NCBI RefSeq assembly: GCF_002934685.1
Contig: NZ_NKHL01000118.1
Coordinates: 62,001-126,000 of the forward strand
Length of the DNA: 64,000 nucleotides
Reading direction: 5' to 3'
From: Pseudomonas bohemica
GTDB lineage: Bacteria; Pseudomonadota; Gammaproteobacteria; Pseudomonadales; Pseudomonadaceae
How positions within the stretch are numbered: position 1 is the first letter of the stretch; every line of letters starts with the position of its first letter. Position numbers and translations under genes: made by a program. Positions 21,311 to 28,794 of the stretch are shown in pieces. The notes below the pieces were generated by a model. That model did no database searches. It was given only the letters and a program-made list of their open reading frames with translations, and was not told the DNA's origin.

Positions 21311-22075
21311 ATGCCAATGACCGAAACAGCCAGGACTCTGTCGCCTCTTTCCAGTGTGCCGCTGCATAGCCAACTGCGCGATTTGCTGCGCGGGCGAATC
21401 CTCGACGGTGAATATGCACCGGACAGCCAAATGCCATCGGAAAGCGAGTTGGGCGCGACGTTCAAGGTCAGTCGCATCACCGTGCGCCAGGCGTTGGGCG
21501 ATCTGCAGAAGGAGGGGCTGATCTTCAAGATCCACGGCAAGGGCACATTCGTCTCCAAGCCCAAGGCATTCCAGAACGTCAGCACCCTGCAAGGTCTGGC
21601 GGAGTCGATGACCGGGCGTGGTTACGAGGTAATCAACCGCTTGCGCAGCTTTCGTTTCGTGCCCGCCGACAAGTTGGTGGCCGAGCGTCTGAACGTCGCC
21701 GAAGGTGAGATCGTTACGCAAATTCGCCGCGTGCGCCTGATCAACCGAGAGCCGATCTCCCTGGAAGTGACCTGGCTGCCCAAACATCTGGGCGAACGCC
21801 TGGAAAGCGCCGACCTGGTGACCCGCGACATCTTTCTGATCCTGGAAAACGACTGCGGCCTTTCGCTGGGGCATGCCGACCTCGCCATCGACGCCGTGCT
21901 GGCGGACAGCGACCTGACCCAGGCGCTGGATGTCGAGACCGGCTCGCCGATCATGCGCATCGAGCGTCTGACCCATACCGCCGACGGCCAGCCGGTGGAC
22001 TTCGAACACCTCTATTACCGAGGCGATGCGTTCCAGTACCGCCTACGGATCGACCGTCACCGGGAGGCTCAGTGA
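21311..22075 (+). CDS. GntR-family regulator, HutC subfamily (UTRA domain)
   Basis: A regulator of about 254 residues. It has an N-terminal winged helix (VPLHSQLRDLLRGRILDGEYAPDSQMPSESELGATFKVSRITVRQALGDLQKEGLIFKIHGKGTFV) and a C-terminal UTRA effector domain from about 95 on (GRGYEVINRLRSF, EPISLEVTWLP, MRIERLTHTADGQPVDFEHLYYRGD). UTRA domains bind small molecules and release the protein from DNA. Starts at 21308 (GTG), 21311 and 21317 (ATG) are all possible. The stop TGA shares a base with the ATG of the flavoprotein gene, so it is the first gene of that operon and probably controls it together with itself through the palindrome just upstream. Confidence 0.92.
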   Translation: MPMTETARTLSPLSSVPLHSQLRDLLRGRILDGEYAPDSQMPSESELGATFKVSRITVRQALGDLQKEGLIFKIHGKGTFVSKPKAFQNVSTLQGLAESMTGRGYEVINRLRSFRFVPADKLVAERLNVAEGEIVTQIRRVRLINREPISLEVTWLPKHLGERLESADLVTRDIFLILENDCGLSLGHADLAIDAVLADSDLTQALDVETGSPIMRIERLTHTADGQPVDFEHLYYRGDAFQYRLRIDRHREAQ

Positions 22076-23805
22076 TGACACGGCAAGTGCTCGAGCAGGA
22101 ATACGACATCGTGGTGATTGGCGGCGGCACCGCCGGTCCCATGGCCGCGATCAAGGCCAAGGAGCGCAATCGCGACCTGCGGGTGTTGTTGATCGACAAG
22201 GCCAACGTCAAGCGCAGCGGGGCGATCAGCATGGGCATGGACGGTCTGAATAACGCCGTTATTCCGGGCCACGCGACGCCTGAGCAGTACACCAAGGAAA
22301 TCACCATCGCCAACGACGGCATCGTCAATCAGGCAGCCGTTTATGCCTACGCGACCCACAGCTTTGAAACCATCGAGCAGCTGGATCGCTGGGGCGTGAA
22401 GTTCGAGAAAGACGAAACCGGCGATTACGCGGTCAAGAAGGTCCATCACATGGGCGCTTATGTGCTGCCGATGCCGGAAGGGCACGACATCAAGAAAGTT
22501 CTTTATCGCCAGTTGAAGCGGGCGAGGGTGACCATTACCAATCGCGTGGTGTGTACCCGCTTGTTGACCGATGCAGAAGGCGCGGTGAACGGGGTCATGG
22601 GTTTCGATTGTCGCACCGCCGACTTTCATGTGATCAAGGCCAAGGCCGTGATTCTGTGCTGTGGCGCGGCCGGGCGCCTGGGGCTGCCATCGTCGGGCTA
22701 TCTGATGGGCACTTATGAAAACCCCACCAACGCCGGTGACGGCTACGCCATGGCCTATCACGCCGGAGCGGAACTGGCGAACCTGGAGTGCTTCCAGATC
22801 AATCCGCTGATCAAGGACTACAACGGCCCGGCCTGCGCCTATGTCACGGGCCCTCTGGGTGGCTATACCGCCAACAACAAGGGCGAACGCTTCATCGAGT
22901 GCGACTACTGGAGCGGCCAGATGATGTGGGAGTTCCATCAGGAACTGGAGAGCGGCAACGGCCCGGTGTTCCTCAAACTCGATCACCTGGCCGAAGAAAC
23001 CATCCAGAACATCGAGCAAATCCTGCACAGCAACGAGCGTCCCAGTCGCGGCCAGTTCCACGCCAATCGCGGCACCGATTACCGCAGCCAGATGGTGGAA
23101 ATGCACATCTCGGAAATCGGCTTCTGCAGCGGGCATTCGGCGTCGGGCGTGTGGGTCAACGAGCGCGCGCAGACGTCGGTCAAGGGCCTGTATTCGGCTG
23201 GCGACATGGCGGCGGTGCCGCATAACTACATGCTGGGTGCCTTCACCTACGGCTGGTTCGCCGGCAATAACGCGGCGGACTATGTCGCCCAGCGAGGCTT
23301 CACTGAAGTGGATGCCGGGCAGATCGAGCGCGAGCAGGCGCGGGTCTATGCGCCACTCGATCGCGAACACGGTCTGCCGCCTGCGCAGGTTGAGTACAAA
23401 CTGCGGCGCCTGGTCAACGACTACCTGCAGCCGCCGAAAGTAACCAGGAAGATGCAGATCGGCCTGCAGCGCTTTGCCGATATCGAACGCGACCTCGATC
23501 AACTCAAGGCCAGCAACGCCCACGAATTGATGCGCGCGATGGAAGTCAGCGTGATTCGCGATTGCGCGGAAATGGCCGCGCGGGCCTCGCTGTACCGCAC
23601 CGAAAGCCGCTGGGGACTGTACCACCATCGCGTCGATCATCCGCTGCGCAACGACCGCGACTGGTTCTGCCACACCCATCTGAAAAAAGCCGAAGACGGC
23701 AGCATGGCCAGCTTCAAGAAGCCGGTGGAGCCCTACATCGTGGCGCTCGATGCCGAGGAAATGCTTGCCTACGACCGCCTGCGCGTCGGCGCCGACGCGG
23801 CCTGA
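22075..23805 (+). CDS. AprA-like FAD flavoprotein (fumarate reductase / APS reductase alpha superfamily)
   Basis: A 576-residue FAD enzyme. GGGTAGP at 16-22 is the dinucleotide-binding loop, and RSGAISMGMDGLN at 47-59 and SAGDMAAVPHNYMLGAFTYGWFAGNNAA near 387-414 closely follow the layout of the APS reductase alpha subunit (RSGAvaqGlsaIN; GD...pHkfssGs..eGRiA) rather than classical fumarate reductase. NPTNAGDGYAMAYHAGAELANLE is shared across the superfamily. The next gene looks like AprB, supporting an alpha/beta oxidoreductase. No sulfate-activation genes lie here, so the substrate is probably not APS; it may be what the neighbouring ABC importer brings in. ATG 22075 has GGGAGG upstream and overlaps the GntR stop. 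Confidence 0.85.
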   Translation: MTRQVLEQEYDIVVIGGGTAGPMAAIKAKERNRDLRVLLIDKANVKRSGAISMGMDGLNNAVIPGHATPEQYTKEITIANDGIVNQAAVYAYATHSFETIEQLDRWGVKFEKDETGDYAVKKVHHMGAYVLPMPEGHDIKKVLYRQLKRARVTITNRVVCTRLLTDAEGAVNGVMGFDCRTADFHVIKAKAVILCCGAAGRLGLPSSGYLMGTYENPTNAGDGYAMAYHAGAELANLECFQINPLIKDYNGPACAYVTGPLGGYTANNKGERFIECDYWSGQMMWEFHQELESGNGPVFLKLDHLAEETIQNIEQILHSNERPSRGQFHANRGTDYRSQMVEMHISEIGFCSGHSASGVWVNERAQTSVKGLYSAGDMAAVPHNYMLGAFTYGWFAGNNAADYVAQRGFTEVDAGQIEREQARVYAPLDREHGLPPAQVEYKLRRLVNDYLQPPKVTRKMQIGLQRFADIERDLDQLKASNAHELMRAMEVSVIRDCAEMAARASLYRTESRWGLYHHRVDHPLRNDRDWFCHTHLKKAEDGSMASFKKPVEPYIVALDAEEMLAYDRLRVGADAA

Positions 23806-23863
23806 GATCCGTCTTCAGCCACCTTTATACAGAGAGCGCGACACGCGCCAGGGACACCGTGAA

Positions 23864-24109
23864 ATGGCCTATCAGCCCCAGGAAATCTTCTTCCGTTCCA
23901 ACGCCCCGGTCACCGTGGACGAGGACAAGTGCATCGCCGACAAGGGCTGCACGGTGTGCGTCGACGTCTGCCCGATGGACCTGCTGGCCATCAATCCCGC
24001 GACGCAGAAGGCCTACATGGCGTTCGACGAATGCTGGTATTGCATGCCCTGCGAGAAGGATTGCCCGACCGGCGCCGTCAAGGTCGAGATCCCGTACCTG
24101 TTGCGTTGA
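23864..24109 (+). CDS. AprB-like ferredoxin with two [4Fe-4S] clusters
   Basis: An 81-residue ferredoxin with eight cysteines: 23, 29, 32, 36 (C-x5-C-x2-C-x3-CP) and 57, 60, 63, 67 (C-x2-C-x2-C-x3-CP). The widened spacing in the first set and the DECWYCMPCEKDCPTGAV block are the pattern of the APS reductase beta subunit (DmCWeCysCvkmCPqGAi). It lacks the long C-terminal tail that wraps around the alpha subunit in true AprB. It probably passes electrons to or from the flavoprotein encoded just upstream. The frame opens earlier, at 23750, but ATG 23864 puts the first cluster motif at the usual place. Confidence 0.9.
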   Translation: MAYQPQEIFFRSNAPVTVDEDKCIADKGCTVCVDVCPMDLLAINPATQKAYMAFDECWYCMPCEKDCPTGAVKVEIPYLLR

Positions 24110-24277
24110 ACGCTGCGTCATCGCGAGTCGCGCCTGCCGCCGATGGTAGACGCGCCCGCAAAGCCATCCGGACCTGCGTGAGTGAAACGTTCGGACGCTC
24201 AAGCACCACCCCTCGTTTCCCACCGCGCCAGATCGCGGCGGAGACGACTTCCTATAAATGATTCGAGGGGATACTCC

Positions 24278-25687
24278 ATGTTATTGCGCGCCACTCTGGC
24301 CGGCTTCGTGCTGGCTTCGTTGACCCTGTCGGTACAGGCAGACACCATCCGGATTGCCATCGGCACTCAGGACACCACCATCAATTGCGCAGCCGGCGGC
24401 TTGCTGATTCGCGAACTGGGCTTGCTCGATAAGTATCTGCCCCACGATGGCAAATACAAGGATGCGCAGTATCAGATCGAATGGAAGAACTTCACCAGCG
24501 GCGCGCCACTGACCAACGAAATGGTCGCTGGCAAGCTGGACTTCGGCGCCATGGCCGACTTCCCCGGGGCATTCAACGGTGTGGCGTTCGAGACCGCTGG
24601 CAAGCACAGCCTGTTCATCAGCGTGCTGTCGGGCAACATCAAGGGCAGCGGCAACGGCATCGTCGTGCCGACTGCGTCCACCGCGCAATCGCTTGCGGAC
24701 CTCAAGGGCAAGACCATTTCCGTGCCATTCGCCTCCACTGCCCACGGCATGCTCCTGCGCGCGGTGGCCGCTCAAGGTTGGGATCCGCTCAAGGACGTCA
24801 ACATCATCGCTCAGGCGCCGGAAGTCGCGGGATCCGCGCTGCAGGCCGACAAGATCGACGCCCACGCCGACTTCGTGCCGTTCGGCGAGCTGTTTCCCAA
24901 TCGCGGTTTCGCGCGCAAGATCTACGATGGTTCGCAATCCAACAGCCCGACCTTCCACGGCGCGCTGGTCGATGAGAGCTACGCGAAAAAATACCCGGAA
25001 GTGGTGGTTGCCTACCTGCGCGCCGGCATTGAAGCGAACCAGCTGCTGGCCGCCGAGCCTGAGAAGTACAGCGAGCTGATCGAGAAAGTCACGGGTATCG
25101 AGGCTGAAGTCAACTACCTGTTCCACGGGCCGCTTGGCCTGCAAACCCGCGACCTGACGTGGAAACCTGAATATCGCCAGGCCGTCGGCACCGCCATCGA
25201 CACCCTCAAATTGCTGAAGAAGGCCGACCGCGGGCTGGATCTGAACACCTTCATCGACGATCAGTACATTCGCGCCGCATACAAGGCGTCGGGCCTGGAC
25301 TACACCGCGCAACTGGCGAACTACGCTCAGGCACCTTTGCAGGCCAACGACGCACTCACAGGCAAGCCGATCACCGACTTCACTCACGTTGCGGAAATCT
25401 GGGTCAAGGGCGAGCCAAAAGTCCGCCATTACGCTTCGGCCGAGTCGGCATTCACCGCGCTGCAAGCGCTGAACAAAGAAGGCAAGGCAGTGCGGGCGGT
25501 GTATGCCCAGGCCGAAGACAGCGGAATCAAGTTGCTGGCCAATCAGGCCTGGTTTGCCAGCGATGGCAGCGGCCGCCTCAGTGCGTTCCTGCTCAAGGGC
25601 CAGGCGCAGCAGTTCGCGCAGGCGCAGGGTGGCAAGGTGTTGGACTTCAACGACGCCAGCGCTCAGGCCGCCGTCGCCAGCCGCTGA
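24278..25687 (+). CDS. ABC substrate-binding protein (SsuA/NrtA/TauA type) with a NosL-like C-terminal extension
   Basis: A 469-residue exported binding protein. A signal peptide (MLLRATLAGFVLASLTLSVQA) is followed by a periplasmic binding fold to about residue 345 (IRIAIGTQDTTINCAAGG, KLDFGAMADFP, FASTAHGMLLRA). Residues about 357-469 form an extra domain not found in SsuA or TauA. Its AEIWVKGEPKVRHYASAESAFTALQAL and AWFASDGSGRLSAFLL...AQQFAQAQGGKVLDFNDA resemble the NosL copper-lipoprotein family, but the CGM metal motif position reads LTGKP. The domain call is from pattern recognition. GAGGGG lies 7 bases before ATG 24278. Its permease and ATPase follow. Confidence 0.85.
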   Translation: MLLRATLAGFVLASLTLSVQADTIRIAIGTQDTTINCAAGGLLIRELGLLDKYLPHDGKYKDAQYQIEWKNFTSGAPLTNEMVAGKLDFGAMADFPGAFNGVAFETAGKHSLFISVLSGNIKGSGNGIVVPTASTAQSLADLKGKTISVPFASTAHGMLLRAVAAQGWDPLKDVNIIAQAPEVAGSALQADKIDAHADFVPFGELFPNRGFARKIYDGSQSNSPTFHGALVDESYAKKYPEVVVAYLRAGIEANQLLAAEPEKYSELIEKVTGIEAEVNYLFHGPLGLQTRDLTWKPEYRQAVGTAIDTLKLLKKADRGLDLNTFIDDQYIRAAYKASGLDYTAQLANYAQAPLQANDALTGKPITDFTHVAEIWVKGEPKVRHYASAESAFTALQALNKEGKAVRAVYAQAEDSGIKLLANQAWFASDGSGRLSAFLLKGQAQQFAQAQGGKVLDFNDASAQAAVASR

Positions 25688-25690
25688 TTC

Positions 25691-25766
25691 GTTGCAGGAG
25701 CGCGTCTGCCCGCATTACCACACGTCTGTGATGCAATCACGATCGTGGCAAACGCGCTCCTGCAAC
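25691..25766. repeat. REP-like element with perfect 15-bp arms inside the operon
   Basis: GTTGCAGGAGCGCGT (25691-25705) and ACGCGCTCCTGCAAC (25752-25766) are perfect inverted copies 46 bases apart. The core CAGGAGCGCGTCTGCCCGC is of the Pseudomonas REP type. It lies between the binding-protein and permease genes, where such a stem can stabilise the upstream mRNA or attenuate downstream expression. Confidence 0.75.
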
Positions 25767-25793
25767 AACAGGAACCCCCAGGAGAAAACATCC

Positions 25794-26570
25794 ATGCTTG
25801 CGTCGCGCTGGATTCCACGCATCTTTTCCTTGCTGCTTTGCCTGCTGTTCTGGCAACTGGCAGCCAGCAATCACTGGAACCTGTGGCTGGTGACCTTCAT
25901 CAATGTGCCGACGCCGCTGGCGGTGGTGCAGGCCGCGGTGGGGCTGGTGGATTCCGGCAGGCTGATGCAGCACCTGAGTGCCAGTCTGAGCCGAGTATTC
26001 GCAGGCTATCTCGCGGCGCTGCTGATCGGGGTAGGGCTGGGGGTGATCATCGGGCGCTCGCGCTGGGCCGAAGACTTGTTGCTGCCGCCCCTTGAAGTGT
26101 TGCGGCCGATTCCGGCGGTGGCGTGGATTCCCCTGGCGATCCTGATGTTCCCGTCGTCCGAGTTGTCCATGGTGTTCATCACCTTTACCGGCGCGCTGTT
26201 TCCGATCCTGCTCAACACCGTGCATGGCGTGGAAGCTGTTGACCCACGACTCATCGCGTCGGCAAGGAGCCTCGGGGCGGGGCGGCGAGCGATTTTGCTG
26301 GAAGTGATCCTTCCCGGCGCGGCGCCGAGCATCATCACGGGTCTTGCCATCGGCATGGGCACGTCCTGGTTCTGCCTGGTGACCGCCGAGATGATCTCCG
26401 GACAATTCGGCATCGGGTATTACACCTGGGAGTCGTACACCATCCAGAACTACGCCGACATCGTTGTCGGCATGCTGCTGATTGGCCTGCTGGGCATGGG
26501 CAGCAGCCTGCTGGTCAAGCGCCTGGGCCATTTGTTCACCCCTTGGCACCGAACACGAGGAAAAGCCTGA
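25794..26570 (+). CDS. ABC transporter permease (SsuC/TauC/NrtB type)
   Basis: A 258-residue inner-membrane permease with about six transmembrane segments. The cytoplasmic EAA loop is clear: EAVDPRLIASARSLGAGRRAILLEVILPGAAPSIITGL near 140-177. The preceding LEVLRPIPAVAWIPLAILMFPSSELSMVFI is typical of the sulfonate/taurine/nitrate importer class. AGGAGA lies a few bases before ATG 25794, whereas the longer open frame from 25503 overlaps the binding-protein gene. The TGA stop shares its last base with the ATG of the ATPase gene (TGATG), so the two are translationally coupled. Confidence 0.93.
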   Translation: MLASRWIPRIFSLLLCLLFWQLAASNHWNLWLVTFINVPTPLAVVQAAVGLVDSGRLMQHLSASLSRVFAGYLAALLIGVGLGVIIGRSRWAEDLLLPPLEVLRPIPAVAWIPLAILMFPSSELSMVFITFTGALFPILLNTVHGVEAVDPRLIASARSLGAGRRAILLEVILPGAAPSIITGLAIGMGTSWFCLVTAEMISGQFGIGYYTWESYTIQNYADIVVGMLLIGLLGMGSSLLVKRLGHLFTPWHRTRGKA

Positions 26571-27418
26571 TGAACGTCGCAACCCACCCGGCTGGCCGCG
26601 TCGATATAAGCGGTATCACGATCGCTCTGGGCGAAGGGCAGAATGCTTTTCGGGCCGTGCAGGCGCTGGATTGTCAGGTGGAGTCCGGCCAGTTCGTCTG
26701 CATTCTCGGGCCATCCGGTTGCGGTAAGTCGACCTTGCTGGGCGCGCTGGCCGGGCATCTGCAACCTGTCGAGGGCAGCCTCAAGGTCGATGGTCTTCCG
26801 GTACAAGGGCCATCGCCCCAGCGAGGCATAGTGTTCCAGCAGCACACGTTGTTTCCCTGGCGTAGCGTGCGCGAAAACGTCGCCTTCGGTCTGAAGATGA
26901 ATGGCGTGGGCAAGGCCGAGCGACTGGCCGCCGCCGACGAGATGCTCGCACTGGTGGGGCTGGAAGGCTTCGCCGGGCATTGGCCGGATCAACTCTCCGG
27001 TGGCATGCAGCAACGGGTGGAGATTGCCCGGGTGCTGATCAACCGTCCGCGCCTGCTGCTGATGGACGAGCCTTTCGGCGCCCTCGACGCGTTGACTCGG
27101 ATGAAGATGCAGGAGTTGTTGCTGGACATCTGGACCCGGATCCGCACCACGGTGGTGTTCGTCACCCATGACATCGACGAGGCGCTGTTTCTCGCCGACC
27201 GGATACTGGTAATGAGTTCGCGCCCGGGGCGTTTCATCGAAGACCTGCAACTGGATTTCCCGCGCCCGAGAAGCACCGAGCTGGTGACGCGCCCGGAGTT
27301 TTCGCGCCTCAAGCGTCACTGCCTCGAACTGCTGCACCATGAGGACGGTCGGCAGCTGCCTCGGCTCAATCCCCTCGGGCTACCCAACGATCACCACGGA
27401 CTGCGACTGGCCTTATGA
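26570..27418 (+). CDS. ABC transporter ATP-binding protein (SsuB/TauB type)
   Basis: A 282-residue ATPase driving the importer. The Walker A is GPSGCGKST (about 48-56), the Q-loop region is FQQHTLFPW, the ABC signature is LSGGMQQRVEIAR, the Walker B is LLLMDEPFGALDALTR, and the switch histidine is in FVTHDIDEALFLADRI. The order and the DEPFGALDALTR variant fit the nitrate/sulfonate/taurine family. There is a C-terminal extension of about 40 residues rich in His, Arg and Leu (LLHHEDGRQLPRLNPLG). The gene overlaps both neighbours: TGATG with the permease and ATGA with the HEAT-repeat gene. Confidence 0.95.
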   Translation: MNVATHPAGRVDISGITIALGEGQNAFRAVQALDCQVESGQFVCILGPSGCGKSTLLGALAGHLQPVEGSLKVDGLPVQGPSPQRGIVFQQHTLFPWRSVRENVAFGLKMNGVGKAERLAAADEMLALVGLEGFAGHWPDQLSGGMQQRVEIARVLINRPRLLLMDEPFGALDALTRMKMQELLLDIWTRIRTTVVFVTHDIDEALFLADRILVMSSRPGRFIEDLQLDFPRPRSTELVTRPEFSRLKRHCLELLHHEDGRQLPRLNPLGLPNDHHGLRLAL

Positions 27419-28398
27419 CTGAATTTACGACTCTATTCACCGGCGATCTCCAGAGCATCGACCACCCTCAGATCCTCGCCTTACGGCCCAGGCTGGAAGA
27501 CGCCGACGCAGGCGTACGCCGAATCGCGCTGATCGAACTGGCCGATCTGGAAGAGCCCGAGGGCTTGATCTGGCTGGCCGACCGGTTGGCCCGCGACCCG
27601 GCCGAGGACGTCCGTGCGCAGGCCGCCGCCTTGCTGGAAGCCTGGGAAGAGCCTGAGGTGGTGCAAGCGCTGTGTGAGGCGCTGACCGATCCTGAGTCTT
27701 CGGTGCGCGACGCCGCCGCGCAAAGCCTGAGCGTGCTGAAGACGGCCGAGGCGGGCAGAGTGATCCTGCCCTGGACCACCCACGCAGACATCGGCGTGCG
27801 CACTGCGGCGTTTCGCGCTTTGCGCGAGTTGCGTCTGGAGGATGCAGCACCTGCCGCGTTGCTGGCGTTGGCGGATGAAGATGCCGGGGTGCGCCGCGAA
27901 GCGGTCGGTGTGCTCGGCTGGCTCAAAAAAAACGAAGCTTTGGATACCCTCGCGATCCTGGCCAGCGATGACCCGGACAGTGAAGTGCGCCGCGCCGCCA
28001 CCGGAGCGCTGGGTCTGGCCAACAGTGCACAGGTGTTGCCGGCATTGCGCAAGGCGCTGGGTGATGACGCCTGGCAGGTGCGGGAGGAAGCGGCGACCAC
28101 CCTCGGCAAGGTTGGGCATCAGGACGCGGTGCCTGCGCTCGTTGAGGCGCTGGCGGACGAGTACTGGCAAGTTCGTCTGCGCGCCACTCGCAGCCTGGGT
28201 CGCCTGCGCAACCCCGAAGCGCTGTGGCCACTGGTTGAAACGCTGACTCACAGCATCAGCAACCTGCGCAAGGAAGCAGCGTTGGCGCTGGGGGAGCTGG
28301 GTGACGACCGCGCCCGGCCTGCCTTGTCGCAACTGGAGCATGACGGCGACCCGGAAGTGCGCAAGGCTGTGCGTATCGCGTTGGCGCAGCTGCAATGA
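27415..28398 (+). CDS. HEAT-repeat protein (PBS-lyase-type repeats)
   Basis: A 327-residue, almost entirely repetitive protein. About nine to ten alpha-helical repeats of roughly 31 residues follow the pattern D-x-x-VR-x-x-AA-x-x-LG-x-L-x-x-x-x-A-x-x-x-L, for example DSEVRRAATGALGLANSAQVLPALRKAL and DAWQVREEAATTLGKVGHQDAVPALVEAL. There is no signal peptide, so it is cytoplasmic. Such solenoids bind proteins or cofactors; relatives include bilin lyases and scaffolds. Coupled to the importer ATPase and to the DUF971 gene by ATGA overlaps, it may help assemble or mature the flavoprotein-ferredoxin pair. That role is inference. Confidence 0.9.
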   Translation: MTEFTTLFTGDLQSIDHPQILALRPRLEDADAGVRRIALIELADLEEPEGLIWLADRLARDPAEDVRAQAAALLEAWEEPEVVQALCEALTDPESSVRDAAAQSLSVLKTAEAGRVILPWTTHADIGVRTAAFRALRELRLEDAAPAALLALADEDAGVRREAVGVLGWLKKNEALDTLAILASDDPDSEVRRAATGALGLANSAQVLPALRKALGDDAWQVREEAATTLGKVGHQDAVPALVEALADEYWQVRLRATRSLGRLRNPEALWPLVETLTHSISNLRKEAALALGELGDDRARPALSQLEHDGDPEVRKAVRIALAQLQ

Positions 28399-28682
28399 TC
28401 CCAGCCCCGGTTTCCATCGGTAATTCCCGTGAGCGGCAGCAGCTGCGTCTGACCTGGCAGGATGGCAGCGAGCAGCACATCGCTCATGTTCTATTGCGCG
28501 AGCAATGTCCGTGCTCACAATGCCGGGCGTTTCGTCTGCGCGGGATGAAGCCTGTGGTCGCATCGTCGTTGCAGCTGGTGGAGGTTCGCCCGCAGGGATA
28601 TGGGCTGCAACTGATGTTCAGCGACGGGCATCAGCGGGGGATTTATCCGTGGGCGTATCTGGCGGGACTGGCAGGCGATTAG
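28395..28682 (+). CDS. DUF971-domain protein
   Basis: A 95-residue protein made of a single DUF971 (GBBH-like N-terminal) domain: LRLTWQDGSEQHIAHVLLREQCPCSQCRAF then RGIYPWAYLAGL. The C-P-C-x2-C cluster near residues 38-42 could hold a metal; in gamma-butyrobetaine hydroxylase this domain binds zinc. Stand-alone copies are found near Fe-S proteins in many bacteria, but I know of no proven activity. It is the last gene of the operon, overlapping the HEAT gene by ATGA, and is followed about 60 bases later by a strong terminator. Confidence 0.88.
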   Translation: MIPAPVSIGNSRERQQLRLTWQDGSEQHIAHVLLREQCPCSQCRAFRLRGMKPVVASSLQLVEVRPQGYGLQLMFSDGHQRGIYPWAYLAGLAGD

Positions 28683-28741
28683 AGGACGCGATGCGCGCCC
28701 AAAGATGAATTCCGGACAGCTCGTACAATGCCTTCAGCCAC

Positions 28742-28772
28742 AAAAAAGCAGCCCAAATAAAGCTGCTTTTTT
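28742..28772. terminator. Bidirectional rho-independent terminator
   Basis: AAAAAAGCAGC (28742-28752) and GCTGCTTTTTT (28762-28772) form an A-tract/stem/T-tract structure that works in both directions. It separates the plus-strand AprA/B-like operon from the minus-strand phosphatidylcholine synthase gene. Confidence 0.9.
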
Positions 28773-28794
28773 CGTTTGAGTCAGAGAGCCGGGA

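Noticed and set aside
22069..23679. A 536-codon open frame antisense to the AprA-like flavoprotein gene
   Set aside because: It lies wholly opposite a gene with clear motifs and has low-complexity His/Arg/Gln content typical of antisense shadows.
22075..24109. True dissimilatory APS reductase (AprAB)
   Set aside because: The AprB tail is missing, no sat, dsr or qmo genes are present, and the organism type is an aerobic heterotroph. Only the superfamily likeness is kept.
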